Assembly (NCBI RefSeq): GCF_016239305.1
Contig: NZ_JAEHOQ010000021.1
Location: 1-64,000, forward strand
Origin: Proteus vulgaris
Lineage (GTDB): Bacteria; Pseudomonadota; Gammaproteobacteria; Enterobacterales; Enterobacteriaceae
Reading direction: 5' to 3'
Length of the DNA stretch: 64,000 bases
In this document: positions 18,130 to 27,188 of the stretch, piece by piece
Numbering within the stretch: position 1 is the stretch's first letter
Layout: every line of letters starts with the position of its first letter
The notes under the pieces: model-generated
Seen by the model: the letters and a program-made list of their open reading frames with translations, nothing else
Database searches by the model: none
What the model was told of the DNA's origin: nothing
Program-made: the position numbers and the translations under genes

Positions 18130-18393
18130 ATAAAAGCGTGAATAATAATGAAAAGCACAGATAATATGTTTTTCTATCAGACTTTTATGAATAAAATTCT
18201 TTTGTGAAATAACACGCATTTTTTGTACTGAATATTTGCGTTTTAGGTGCTATTTTTCCTATTGTTCAGTTAATGAGTAAGTAGAATATGGTAAATAAAT
18301 CCAGCATTTTCTTATATCTGTGCCATACTTATTAGTGGCTTCATATAAATGCTACTTGTTCCTTTACACAAATTAATAATAGAGGTTGTAACT

Positions 18394-18633
18394 ATGAAAG
18401 CGAAACTTGTACTAGGTGCGGTAATTCTGGCTTCAGGCTTATTGGCAGGTTGTTCTTCTAGTAATAATGCACAGTTAGATCAAATCTCTTCTGATGTAAG
18501 TAGCCTGAATTCTCAAGTTCAGCAACTGAGTAGTGATGTACAATCTGCTCGTGCTGAAGCTAAATCAGCTTATGACGAAGCAGCTCGTGCTAATCAACGT
18601 TTAGATAACCAAGTCACTACTTATAAAAAGTAG
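18394..18633 (+). CDS. lpp: major outer-membrane (Braun) lipoprotein
   Basis: Lpp tethers the outer membrane to peptidoglycan. The 79-residue precursor starts [11 protein letters not shown] after a GAGG site, with lipobox LAGC at Cys20. The mature chain is a heptad-repeat coiled coil ([22 protein letters not shown]) ending in KK, the terminal Lys being the usual peptidoglycan attachment point. The mature part is 60 residues, two more than in E. coli. The next gene, ldtE, encodes an L,D-transpeptidase as in E. coli. Confidence 0.98.
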   Translation: MKAKLVLGAVILASGLLAGCSSSNNAQLDQISSDVSSLNSQVQQLSSDVQSARAEAKSAYDEAARANQRLDNQVTTYKK

Positions 18634-18679
18634 TTTGACTCACCGATAAGCTAAAAAGCTTTAGGTAAGCATTAATCAC

Positions 18680-18706
18680 AAAGCCCTAACAATGTTAGGG
18701 CTTTGG
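18680..18706 (+). terminator. lpp terminator
   Basis: AAAGCCCTAAC pairs with GTTAGGGCTTT around a 3-nt loop (18680-18704), followed by a GT-rich tract. This is the usual strong lpp terminator. Confidence 0.9.
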
Positions 18707-18812
18707 TTTGTACACTATTAGGTTTTATATAAAATTATATTCTTTTAGATTTTCTTGAAGCTTGTCGAATTTCTCAAATTTTAAGTTATTTTTATATAAG
18801 GTAACTCCCTAT

Positions 18813-18846
18813 AAAAAAAACAGATACCTATAAGCATCTGTTTTTT
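18813..18846. terminator. bidirectional terminator downstream of ldtE
   Basis: ACAGAT (18820-18825) pairs with ATCTGT (18836-18841), with eight A's before it and six T's after it. It can stop ldtE on the minus strand and any read-through from lpp. Confidence 0.75.
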
Positions 18847-18864
18847 CTATAAGTTTATGGGGAA

Positions 18865-19782
18865 TTAATCAATCGTCACATCCACAGGTATCCCCGAGCG
18901 ACGAATAAGCTCTGCATCGACTTTATCTTTATCGATTTTGCCACTTTCATACCAAGCATTAAATTGCTTCGTGAATGTAAAAGGCATGGTTTGTGGATCA
19001 TCATCTTCATTGCGTGATAGTGGCTGATGCACTTCAATAAACTGTCTACCGTCTGTGGTTTCAGTAAATTTAATCGGTTTATTAATAATCTGAACTCGGC
19101 TTCCTTTCGGCACCACATTAAATAATGTTTCAATATCATTTGGACGTAAACGAATACAGCCTGAGCTCACTCTTAAACCAATACCAAAATCAGCGTTAGT
19201 ACCATGAATAAGGTATTCCCCTCTGCTATGAGCCAATCTTAAAGCATAAGCTCCCATAGGGTTTTCAGGGCCTGCAGGGACAACCGCGGGCAATGTTATC
19301 CCTTTTGCAGCATAATTTTTGCGAATATTGGTCGTTGGTGTCCAGGTGGGATCTTTTATAAGTTGAGAAATGGACGTCACCATTTCAGGTGTTTCACGCC
19401 CTAATTGACCAATACCAATAGGATAAACATCAACTGTGCCACCTTCCTTGGGGTAATAATAAAGGCGCAATTCGGCGAGATTGATAACAATACCTTTTCG
19501 CATAGTGTCTGGTAAAATCATTTGCAGTGGAATAGTTAATGTTTTACCAGCATCGGGTAAAAGAGGATCAATACCTGGGTTTGCCTCCATCATATTGAGC
19601 AATCCCACTTGATATTCAGATGCTATCGCTTCTAGTGAACGCTTATCATCAGGTACAATGTAAGATTGATTATCACCAATAATACGCTGACCATCATCGG
19701 GTAATAGGTATTCTGTAGCATAAGATAAGTGACTACTCATCCCTAATAGCGATACCCCCAAGAGAGTTAACCATTTTTTCAT
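18865..19782 (-). CDS. ldtE: L,D-transpeptidase LdtE (YnhG)
   Basis: Periplasmic YkuD-type enzyme that makes meso-DAP to meso-DAP (3-3) crosslinks in peptidoglycan. The 305-residue protein has a signal peptide (about 1-22), a LysM-like segment at residues 40-85 (LEAIASEYQVGLLNMMEANPG) and the catalytic motif HGTNADFGIGLRVSSGCIRL, with His193 and Cys209 by my count. E. coli ynhG/ldtE occupies the same place between lpp and suf. The assignment to LdtE rather than the lipoprotein-anchoring paralogues rests on that synteny. Confidence 0.92.
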   Translation of the reverse strand: MKKWLTLLGVSLLGMSSHLSYATEYLLPDDGQRIIGDNQSYIVPDDKRSLEAIASEYQVGLLNMMEANPGIDPLLPDAGKTLTIPLQMILPDTMRKGIVINLAELRLYYYPKEGGTVDVYPIGIGQLGRETPEMVTSISQLIKDPTWTPTTNIRKNYAAKGITLPAVVPAGPENPMGAYALRLAHSRGEYLIHGTNADFGIGLRVSSGCIRLRPNDIETLFNVVPKGSRVQIINKPIKFTETTDGRQFIEVHQPLSRNEDDDPQTMPFTFTKQFNAWYESGKIDKDKVDAELIRRSGIPVDVTID

Positions 19783-19899
19783 CGTTTATCCCGTGTGTTA
19801 GAAATAAAATAAACTGACTATTATGATGATAACATTATCATTGTTATGCTATTCATATAATTAGTCAGTTTAGATCATTAATGAGGGATCTGGTAACAT

Positions 19900-20328
19900 T
19901 TACGCCACAGTGTATTCTGAAAAACGCTTAATAAGCGTCGTCACCATTGCATGTAAACCTTGTGTTCTAGATGGCGTTAAGTGACTTTCCAGTGCTAATG
20001 ATGAGAAGTAATGTTTTACATCCGTCGCTAAAGCTTGCTCAACTGTTTTACCTTGAAATAAGATAATAACCAAGGCTACTAGCCCTTTAACAATACTTGC
20101 ATCGCTATCACCAGCAAGGATAAGTTGTTTATTCTCATTAAGAGAAACCGCGATCCAAACTTGGCTTTGGCAACCTTCAATAAAGTTAGCTGAAATACGT
20201 TGTTTATCTGTTAGAGGAGGAAGACGCTCACCTAGCTCCATCATATAAAGATAACGTTGTTCCCAATCCTGACAACGGGAGAAATTGCGTAATAATTTTG
20301 CTTCATCTGGCAAATTAGCAACTGCCAT
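19900..20328 (-). CDS. sufE: cysteine desulfuration protein SufE
   Basis: SufE takes the persulfide sulfur from SufS and passes it to the SufBCD scaffold. The 142-residue protein has its acceptor Cys in the ANFIEGCQSQVW motif (Cys53; Cys51 in E. coli). It is the last gene of sufABCDSE and lies 23 nt after sufS. Confidence 0.97.
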   Translation of the reverse strand: MAVANLPDEAKLLRNFSRCQDWEQRYLYMMELGERLPPLTDKQRISANFIEGCQSQVWIAVSLNENKQLILAGDSDASIVKGLVALVIILFQGKTVEQALATDVKHYFSSLALESHLTPSRTQGLHAMVTTLIKRFSEYTVA

Positions 20329-20351
20329 GAATAACCTCTTTGTTTTAATCT

Positions 20352-21590
20352 TTAACCTAATAGCATTTCGACACGCAATAGCGCATTAACCAGTGTATCT
20401 ATATCGTTTTTATTGGTATACAACCCAAGAGATGCGCGACACATTGCAGGAACCTGATAATAATCCATAATTGGCATTGCACAATGGTGCCCAGTACGGA
20501 TCGCAATACCATAATTATCAAGAAAAGCACCCACGTCATACGCGTGATGTTTACCTAAATTAAAGGCTATCACACCTTGGCGAGAATCATTGCCATACAG
20601 CGTTAATGATTTTACTTTTTGTAGCTGCTCTTGTGCATACTTCATTATACTATTTTCATATTCCGCAATATTGTTCATGCCTAAATTTGAAAGATAATCT
20701 AATGCTGCACCTAAGCCAATCATCCCCATAATATTAGGTGTACCTGCTTCAAAACGCCAAGGCGCATCCGCATAGGTAATATCACCATTGATATGGACAT
20801 GTTTTATCATTGCACCACCGCCTTCCCAAGGTGGCAATTCATCGAGCACTGTTTTTTTACCGTACAACAAACCAATTCCTGTTGGCCCATAAAGCTTATG
20901 AGCACTACAAACAAAAAAGTCGCAATCGAGTTGTAAAACATTAATGGATTGATGCATTGCACTTTGCGCACCATCAACTAAAACATGTAATTCACCACCA
21001 TGTTGATAAGCATATTGGCGAGCATCATAAATAATTTGTGCAATAGGGTTCACTGTACCGAATACATTTGATTGATGAGTAATACTAAGTAATTTTGTTC
21101 GTTCATCAATTAAACTAGGTAACTGACTTAGGTCCAGCGTACCATCATGTAATAACGGTAAAATACGGACATGAAAACCATACTGTTTTGCCAGCATATA
21201 CCACGGAACAATATTCGCATGATGTTCCATTTCTGTGATGATGATATTGTCACCATCATTTAAAAATCGTTGGCTATAAACATTCGCAATTAGGTTGATC
21301 CCTTCCGTTGTTCCTTTAACAAAAACAATCTCTTCTTCGCTATTGGCACCTAAAAAATCACAGGCTTTTTTACGGACATTTTCAACTAACGTTGTCGCAT
21401 TTGCACTTAACGTATGAATGCCGCGATGAACCGCGGCATATTGTGTTAAAGCAAATTGTTTTTCATGTTCAATGACACAAGCCGGTTTTTGAGCACTTGC
21501 GGCACTGTCGAGGTAGACCAGTGATTTTCCTTTCACTTGTTGTGAAAGGATTGGAAAGTCATCTCGCGCTTTTTCAATGGAATGCGTCAT
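20352..21590 (-). CDS. sufS: cysteine desulfurase SufS
   Basis: PLP-dependent class V aminotransferase fold that abstracts sulfur from cysteine (and can act on selenocysteine). The 412 residues include the PLP Lys in [12 protein letters not shown], near residue 230, and the active-site Cys loop [14 protein letters not shown] near residue 370. The neighbours are sufD (11-nt gap) and sufE (23-nt gap), the usual operon order. Confidence 0.97.
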   Translation of the reverse strand: MTHSIEKARDDFPILSQQVKGKSLVYLDSAASAQKPACVIEHEKQFALTQYAAVHRGIHTLSANATTLVENVRKKACDFLGANSEEEIVFVKGTTEGINLIANVYSQRFLNDGDNIIITEMEHHANIVPWYMLAKQYGFHVRILPLLHDGTLDLSQLPSLIDERTKLLSITHQSNVFGTVNPIAQIIYDARQYAYQHGGELHVLVDGAQSAMHQSINVLQLDCDFFVCSAHKLYGPTGIGLLYGKKTVLDELPPWEGGGAMIKHVHINGDITYADAPWRFEAGTPNIMGMIGLGAALDYLSNLGMNNIAEYENSIMKYAQEQLQKVKSLTLYGNDSRQGVIAFNLGKHHAYDVGAFLDNYGIAIRTGHHCAMPIMDYYQVPAMCRASLGLYTNKNDIDTLVNALLRVEMLLG

Positions 21591-21601
21591 AATGCCTTAT
21601 T

Positions 21602-22909
21602 TTATACCTCTAATAAGCGCTGATTAATTCTGTCTAATACAAGCGATTTAATCACACTATTTTCTAGTGATTCAGTTAATTCAGCAGCAAATGCATGAAT
21701 GATCATTTTACGGGCATCACTTAAAGAAATTCCGCGTGAGCGCAAATAAAACAACTGTTCATCATCAATTCTACCCACAGTAGCGCCATGACTACATTTC
21801 ACATCATCAGCATAAATTTCAAGCTGCGGTTTAGTATCAATTTGCGCTTTATCACCCAGCAACAGATTGTTATTAGTCATTTGACCATCTGTTTTTAGTG
21901 CTTGTGGTGTAACAGTGATCATACCGTTAAATACGGCTTTTCCCGCGTCCATTGCAATACTTTTATGCAGTTGGCGACTTTGGCAATTTTTCTCACCATG
22001 AACCAACCAAGTACGAGTATCAGCAATTTCACCGGCTTTAGGTAATACAACGCTATTCATCGAAAGCTCTGTATTTTCACCTTTTAGCGCAGAGCTAGTG
22101 TGATGTCGGCTGAGTTTAGCGCCCAATAAGAAAGCATAACTATTAACTCGAGCATCACGGCCGATTGTCAAATCGTTATGTGCAAAATGCTGGCTTTCTG
22201 CATTTTCAAAACTTAATTTGATATGGCTAAAAGAGGCATTATCACCAATCGTTGCTGTTAGTCTTGCACCTGTAAAGTGGCGATTTTCATTATTACTGCT
22301 GATATAGTGCTCAATTATCTGCATTTGTGTATTAGCACCCACATCAAGATGAAAACGGTAATTCGCGTTATTCACCTCTGCACCATGTTCACCTTGTGTA
22401 ATACTAAGGATATAAAGCGGTTTATCCGCAATAACACCGTTTTTCAGTGTAATAAGCAAAGGATGTGGCGCCAAACTTTCAACTAAATGCAGAAAAATTT
22501 CACCGTTGACGGCTTCAGGTAATTCGCTCTGATTATCAAGTAAGGTCACTTGATAAGGGCCAAATTCTTTACTACTTTCTGTTGGTGAAAACGTACCATT
22601 CACCATCACAACACGATAGCAATCAAGCGCTAAAGCATGTTTAGTAATTAAACTTTGCACATCAAAAGGTGGCAACTGTTGATAGCTTTGGCTTAATGTC
22701 TCATCTAATGGTGTATAGTGCCAATCTTCATGGCGATAAATAGGGAAACCTATTTTCTCAACTTGCAACCAATGATTACGAGCGTTGAGGTTATCGTCAC
22801 CTTTACGTTGATGATATAACGCAGAAAATGTTTTTAATGCTTGTTGATTACGTAATTCAACTTGGCGCTGTTTTTCACGCTTTTCATTGAGGGTCAATAA
22901 GCCAGCCAT
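21602..22909 (-). CDS. sufD: Fe-S cluster scaffold component SufD
   Basis: SufD is a beta-helix protein that pairs with SufB in the SufBC2D scaffold. I start it at MAGLLTLNEK, as in E. coli, giving 435 residues and a 26-nt overlap with the end of sufC, typical of translational coupling. The frame stays open 33 codons upstream inside sufC, but those residues are not SufD-like. Typical segments are HEDWHYTPLDETL near the N terminus and KCSHGATVGRIDDEQLFYL near the C terminus, the latter with the conserved His of the SufB/SufD interface. Confidence 0.96.
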   Translation of the reverse strand: MAGLLTLNEKREKQRQVELRNQQALKTFSALYHQRKGDDNLNARNHWLQVEKIGFPIYRHEDWHYTPLDETLSQSYQQLPPFDVQSLITKHALALDCYRVVMVNGTFSPTESSKEFGPYQVTLLDNQSELPEAVNGEIFLHLVESLAPHPLLITLKNGVIADKPLYILSITQGEHGAEVNNANYRFHLDVGANTQMQIIEHYISSNNENRHFTGARLTATIGDNASFSHIKLSFENAESQHFAHNDLTIGRDARVNSYAFLLGAKLSRHHTSSALKGENTELSMNSVVLPKAGEIADTRTWLVHGEKNCQSRQLHKSIAMDAGKAVFNGMITVTPQALKTDGQMTNNNLLLGDKAQIDTKPQLEIYADDVKCSHGATVGRIDDEQLFYLRSRGISLSDARKMIIHAFAAELTESLENSVIKSLVLDRINQRLLEV

Positions 22910-23630
22910 AACCTTGTTCCTCCAATTTTTGCGCCAATGAAAAATCACCGGATTTAATGATTTTTCCCTGATAAAGGACGTGTACAAAATCAGGTTTAAT
23001 ATAATCAAGAATACGTTGATAGTGTGTTACAACAATAAACGCACGTTTGCCATCACGTAGGCTATTAACACCATTAGACACGATTTTTAATGCGTCAATA
23101 TCAAGGCCTGAGTCAGTTTCATCTAAAATGCATAACTCAGGCTCTAGTGCAGCCATTTGCAAAATATCGTTACGTTTTTTCTCACCACCTGAGAATCCCA
23201 CGTTAACAGAACGTGTTAACAAATCTTGAGGCATATCCAATAATTTGATTTTATCTTCAATAAAATCTTCAAAATCAAAGCGATCTAATGGCTCTAGACC
23301 ACGATATTCTCTTACCGCATTTACTGAAGATTGTAAGAAAAACTGATTACTGACACCGGGTATTTCAACTGGGTATTGAAATGCCATAAAAATGCCTTCA
23401 CCTGCGCGATCTTCAGGTTCTAGTTCTAATAAATCTTTATTTTTAAAAGTGATAGAACCTTCATCTACTTCATATTCTTCACGGCCAGCAAGTGTTGCAG
23501 ATAAGGTACTTTTACCTGAACCATTTGGCCCCATAATCGCATGAACTTCACCTGCACGAACTTGCAAATCTAGTCCTTTCAGGATTTCATTGCCTTCAAC
23601 ACTGACATGTAAATTTTTAATATCTAACAT
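22884..23630 (-). CDS. sufC: Fe-S assembly ATPase SufC
   Basis: A soluble ABC-type ATPase that powers conformational change of SufBD during cluster assembly. The 248 residues contain Walker A GPNGSGKST, signature motif GFSGGEKKRND and Walker B LCILDETDSGLD, the SufC-specific form. It is separated by 44 nt from sufB and overlaps sufD. Confidence 0.98.
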   Translation of the reverse strand: MLDIKNLHVSVEGNEILKGLDLQVRAGEVHAIMGPNGSGKSTLSATLAGREEYEVDEGSITFKNKDLLELEPEDRAGEGIFMAFQYPVEIPGVSNQFFLQSSVNAVREYRGLEPLDRFDFEDFIEDKIKLLDMPQDLLTRSVNVGFSGGEKKRNDILQMAALEPELCILDETDSGLDIDALKIVSNGVNSLRDGKRAFIVVTHYQRILDYIKPDFVHVLYQGKIIKSGDFSLAQKLEEQGYGWLIDPQ

Positions 23631-23674
23631 AATATATGCCTTCGGTATCGTTACACTCAGAATTTGGTTAATGC

Positions 23675-25177
23675 TTAACCAACGCTATGTTCTAAGCTGA
23701 TTGCTAATAATTTTTGTGCTTCTACAGCAAATTCCAGCGGTAATTCTGAGAACACGTCTTTACAAAATCCGTTTACAATCATTGAGATTGCATCATCTTC
23801 ACTTAATCCACGTTGACGACAATAAAACAGTTGATCTTCACCAATACGTGACGTTGTCGCTTCGTGTTCAAGCTGTGCTGAGTTATTCATTACCTCAACA
23901 TATGGGAAAGTATGTGCACCACATTGCGTACCAATTAACATCGAATCACATTGTGTGAAATTACGGGCATTTTTTGCGCCAGGAAGAACTTTCACAAGTC
24001 CACGGTAACTATTTTGACTTTTACCCGCTGAAATACCTTTAGAGATAATGGTTGATTTGGTATTTTTGCCAATATGGATCATTTTAGTACCAGTATCTGC
24101 TTGTTGATTGCCATTAGTTAGAGCAACCGAGAAAAATTCAGCAGTAGAATTATCCCCTTTTAAAATCACACTTGGATATTTCCACGTGATTGCAGACCCC
24201 GTTTCTGACTGCGTCCATGACATCTTGGCGTTTTCACCTTCACAGATGGCACGCTTAGTTACAAAGTTAAGAATGCCCCCTTCACTATCGCCACCAGAGA
24301 ACCAGTTTTGTACAGTAGAATATTTTACTTCGGCATCTTTATGGATAATGACTTCAACCACAGCTGCGTGAAGTTGATAACTATCACGAACGGGTGCTGA
24401 ACAACCTTCGATATAACTGACATAACTGCCTTCATCTGCGACCAGAATAGTTCGTTCAAATTGACCTGTTTGAGCCGCATTGATACGGAAATAAGTCGAC
24501 AACTCCATTGGGCAACGTACCCCTTTGGGAATATAGACAAAAGTTCCATCAGACGCGACAGCGGCATTCAGTGCGGCAAAGTAGTTATCATGGCTTGATA
24601 CAACGGTACCTAAATATTGACGTACTAAATCAGGATATTCTTGAATAGCTTCGCTAAATGAGCAGAAAATAATGCCGTGTTCCGCAAGCTCTTCACGATA
24701 GGTTGTTGAAACTGAAACTGAGTCAAAAATTGCATCAACTGCAACCGCTTGCCCTTCTCTTACAGGTACGCCCAGTTGGTTAAAAGCATCTTCAACTTCT
24801 TTAGTTAAATAATCTTGCGCAACTTGTTTATCATTGGTTACTGCTTCATTTGTACCTCCAGCACAACTGCCGTTAGCACAACATGAACTACAAGAAGGTG
24901 CAGAATAATAGCTATAATCTTGATAATTAAGCGATGGATAATCTGCTTTTAGCCAATGTGGCTCTTCCATTTCTAGCCAATGGCGATAAGCATCTAAACG
25001 AAATTCCAGCATCCACTCTGGTTCGTTTCTTTTAGCTGATATTGCACGTACAACCGCTTCATTTAATCCTTTTTCTAAGGTGTCGGTTGATATATCAGTA
25101 TAAAAACCTTCTTTATAGTGGTGATCACTTAGCCATCCCTGAACTTCATCACCAATTTCAACATTGCTCTGAGACAT
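23675..25177 (-). CDS. sufB: Fe-S cluster scaffold SufB
   Basis: SufB is the main scaffold on which the nascent cluster is built. The protein has 500 residues (495 in E. coli), including a Cys-rich N-terminal stretch ([16 protein letters not shown]) and the C-terminal [13 protein letters not shown] and [16 protein letters not shown] segments. The Cys in ARNFTQCDS corresponds to the essential Cys of the SufB core. It lies 17 nt after sufA. Confidence 0.98.
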   Translation of the reverse strand: MSQSNVEIGDEVQGWLSDHHYKEGFYTDISTDTLEKGLNEAVVRAISAKRNEPEWMLEFRLDAYRHWLEMEEPHWLKADYPSLNYQDYSYYSAPSCSSCCANGSCAGGTNEAVTNDKQVAQDYLTKEVEDAFNQLGVPVREGQAVAVDAIFDSVSVSTTYREELAEHGIIFCSFSEAIQEYPDLVRQYLGTVVSSHDNYFAALNAAVASDGTFVYIPKGVRCPMELSTYFRINAAQTGQFERTILVADEGSYVSYIEGCSAPVRDSYQLHAAVVEVIIHKDAEVKYSTVQNWFSGGDSEGGILNFVTKRAICEGENAKMSWTQSETGSAITWKYPSVILKGDNSTAEFFSVALTNGNQQADTGTKMIHIGKNTKSTIISKGISAGKSQNSYRGLVKVLPGAKNARNFTQCDSMLIGTQCGAHTFPYVEVMNNSAQLEHEATTSRIGEDQLFYCRQRGLSEDDAISMIVNGFCKDVFSELPLEFAVEAQKLLAISLEHSVG

Positions 25178-25194
25178 AATCTGACTTCACTATG

Positions 25195-25563
25195 TTATAC
25201 CCCAAAGCTCTCACCACATCCGCAGACGTTTTGAGCTTTAGGATTATTAAATTTAAACATTTGATTAAGTCCTTCACGAACATAATCAACAACAAGCCCA
25301 TCGATGAATGGCATTGCTTTCAATGAAACAAACAGTTTTGCGCCATTATGTTCATACACAATATCATCTTCATTAGGGCCTGCGGCGAGTTCAATAACAT
25401 AACCATACCCAGTACAACCAGAGGGTTTGATATTTAAGGAAAGCCCCTGTTTTTCAGGGTTTTTCTCAACTAAATGGCAAATATGTTTTGCTGCATTATC
25501 CGTCAGTACAATGCCTTGCCAAGCTGTGTCGTTAAGAGAAAAAGTTTCAACGTTGTTTGTCAT
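25195..25563 (-). CDS. sufA: A-type Fe-S carrier SufA
   Basis: An A-type carrier that receives clusters from SufBCD and delivers them to apoproteins. The start at MTNNVETF follows a GAGG site and gives 122 residues, the E. coli length. A Met four codons upstream has no better site. The three cluster-binding cysteines are in KPSGCTGYGY and the C-terminal VCGCGESFGV. This is the first gene of the operon. A Fur-like box and AT-rich promoter DNA lie upstream. Confidence 0.97.
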   Translation of the reverse strand: MTNNVETFSLNDTAWQGIVLTDNAAKHICHLVEKNPEKQGLSLNIKPSGCTGYGYVIELAAGPNEDDIVYEHNGAKLFVSLKAMPFIDGLVVDYVREGLNQMFKFNNPKAQNVCGCGESFGV

Positions 25564-25608
25564 TTCTGACCTCATTTCGAAAGGAGATTGATATCTTTCC
25601 TGACACTA

Positions 25609-25631
25609 ATGGTAATGATAACCCTTATCAC
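25609..25631 (-). promoter_or_regulatory. Fur-like box upstream of sufA
   Basis: ATGGTAATGATAACCCTTATCAC matches the left part of the Fur consensus (TAATGATAA) well and the right part fairly. It lies about 50 bp upstream of sufA. The suf operon is Fur-repressed in E. coli, so position and function agree. The rest of the 25564-25980 gap holds no convincing gene. Confidence 0.6.
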
Positions 25632-25980
25632 TTCAACCATGTCTTTTGAAAGGATATTATGCAAATGTATACTTTTTGTTCCATTATTGCGTTAAATTTG
25701 TTAAGTTTTGTTTTTAACGCTATGTTATATATCACTTTTGTCTTTTTTTATAATAAAAAATAAAACTTTTAATTTTTCTTATATTTCGCACAATAAGCAT
25801 ATAAGTTGCAATATAAATACACTTTATATGTTATCACTGAAATCGAGAGAAAAAAGCATAAAAATGCGTATCCATACGATGGTATTTACAGTACATACGT
25901 TTCATTTTTATGCTGATCATGAAGGATAAGATAGCACCACTGATGGAGTAACTTCTTATTGTATTGTGTGTTTGCTGGAC

Positions 25981-26601
25981 TTATTTATTAATTGAAATAG
26001 TTTGAATATGTTCTCTTGTACATTCAATGACTTGTTTGTATTTTTGTTTATTCGACTGACTGTTTATTGCACTAATAAATTGTAATTGCCAAACACGATT
26101 TGTACTAAGATCCGCCACTAAGACACCCTCATAGCTCACATTTTCTCTTGCCATATTTCCTTCAAAAAGGACATGTCGGCTTTCAACACTTGGAATGGTT
26201 AATGGTTTTATTGATGTAAAAATTTCATTCATGCCATCAATTATCGCAATATTATCAATGATGCCTTGTGCTCCGGCATCAACGTCGTAAGTCATTGCAT
26301 CGGCCATTTTAAAATAAACCAGACGAACTTCTGACAAATCACAAATAGGCTTTGACTTATAAACTATCATTTCTGTTGTGACGTCCTGAACATTATCAGG
26401 CAATATTTTAAAATAATTTTCAGTATTTTCTCTGCTCATTGAAAATGAAGAGGGATACTTCATATTAAAACCAGAAACAGTTTGTACTGGAATATTACTT
26501 ATATTATTACTCGTATTAGAGGTGGTATTATTATCACATCCCGTGAGTAATAAACCTGCAATTAATAATGCTGCTGTGTTGAATTTTGAAATAGTTAACA
26601 T
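25981..26601 (-). CDS. putative Fur-regulated lipoprotein of unknown function
   Basis: The start is set at MLTISKFNTAALLIAGLLL, giving 206 residues. An upstream in-frame start at 26643 would lie inside the iron box. The lipobox LLTGC is followed by an Asn/Thr/Ser-rich linker (NNTTSNTSNNISN) and then a globular domain with GFNMKYPSSFSMSR, loosely like the DcrB/LpoB-sized 'fold after linker' envelope proteins. No family was recognised. A near-perfect Fur box lies 28-43 bp upstream, so it probably belongs to the iron-starvation regulon. Confidence 0.65.
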   Translation of the reverse strand: MLTISKFNTAALLIAGLLLTGCDNNTTSNTSNNISNIPVQTVSGFNMKYPSSFSMSRENTENYFKILPDNVQDVTTEMIVYKSKPICDLSEVRLVYFKMADAMTYDVDAGAQGIIDNIAIIDGMNEIFTSIKPLTIPSVESRHVLFEGNMARENVSYEGVLVADLSTNRVWQLQFISAINSQSNKQKYKQVIECTREHIQTISINK

Positions 26602-26628
26602 TGTGAGCGTCTTTTCTTTTATTATGAA

Positions 26629-26644
26629 GATAATGATTATCATT
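26629..26644 (-). promoter_or_regulatory. Fur box
   Basis: GATAATGATTATCATT is a near-perfect core of the 19-bp Fur consensus and lies directly upstream of the lipoprotein gene starting at 26601. Confidence 0.8.
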
Positions 26645-26722
26645 AAAAATAAAATCTAAATAAAGAATAATTTCTATTTTCCTTCTCTATTTTTATTCTT
26701 TTTTCTCATTACCTATAAACAT

Positions 26723-26760
26723 AAAAAACGCACAAAGCGAGTATTTCACTTTGTGCGTTT
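26723..26760 (-). terminator. terminator of ydiJ-menI
   Basis: AAACGCACAAAG (26726-26737) pairs with CTTTGTGCGTTT (26749-26760), with an A-run at 26723-26728 giving a T-tract on the minus strand. Confidence 0.9.
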
Positions 26761-26774
26761 AATCTTTTACTTTC

Positions 26775-27188
26775 TTAAGAAATAACCGATGTGGTTAATC
26801 TTGAAATACACACTTGCCGATTTTCATCATCAAATATTTCTATTGACCACACTTGGTGAGAACGACCTAAATGAATAGGTTTACATATTCCTCTCACCTT
26901 ACCTTCTCTTGCTGAACGAATATGGTTAGCGTTAATTTCCAAACCCACAATTTTCTGTTCCCCTTCGGTGCAAAGATACCCAGCAACCGATCCTAGGGTT
27001 TCAGCTAAAACAACAGAAGCACCGCCATGCAACAGACCTAGAGGTTGTTTTGTACGATGATCAACAGGCATTGTTCCTTCAAGATAATCATCACCGAGGC
27101 ACGTTAATTCAATACCTAAATGGCTCATCATATTGTTTTGGCCAATATGATTAAGATGCTCGATTGTCGTTTCACGTTTCCATATCAT
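26775..27188 (-). CDS. menI: 1,4-dihydroxy-2-naphthoyl-CoA hydrolase (YdiI)
   Basis: Hotdog-fold thioesterase that releases 1,4-dihydroxy-2-naphthoate in menaquinone synthesis. It has 137 residues with the catalytic Glu63 in the motif LLHGGASVVLAETLGS and the C-terminal GRSHQVWSIEI strand. The start overlaps the ydiJ stop by 4 nt (translational coupling). E. coli ydiI is also next to ydiJ. Confidence 0.93.
   Translation of the reverse strand: MIWKRETTIEHLNHIGQNNMMSHLGIELTCLGDDYLEGTMPVDHRTKQPLGLLHGGASVVLAETLGSVAGYLCTEGEQKIVGLEINANHIRSAREGKVRGICKPIHLGRSHQVWSIEIFDDENRQVCISRLTTSVIS

Noticed and set aside
22910..23008. Upstream extension of sufD inside sufC
   Set aside because: The sequence is only the second frame of sufC. 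MAGLL is the conserved SufD start and a 26-nt overlap is the normal arrangement.
25864..25929. 21-codon His-rich reading frame (starting MRIHTMVF) upstream of sufA
   Set aside because: No clear ribosome binding site, no known homologue remembered, and it lies in AT-rich spacer where short open frames arise by chance.
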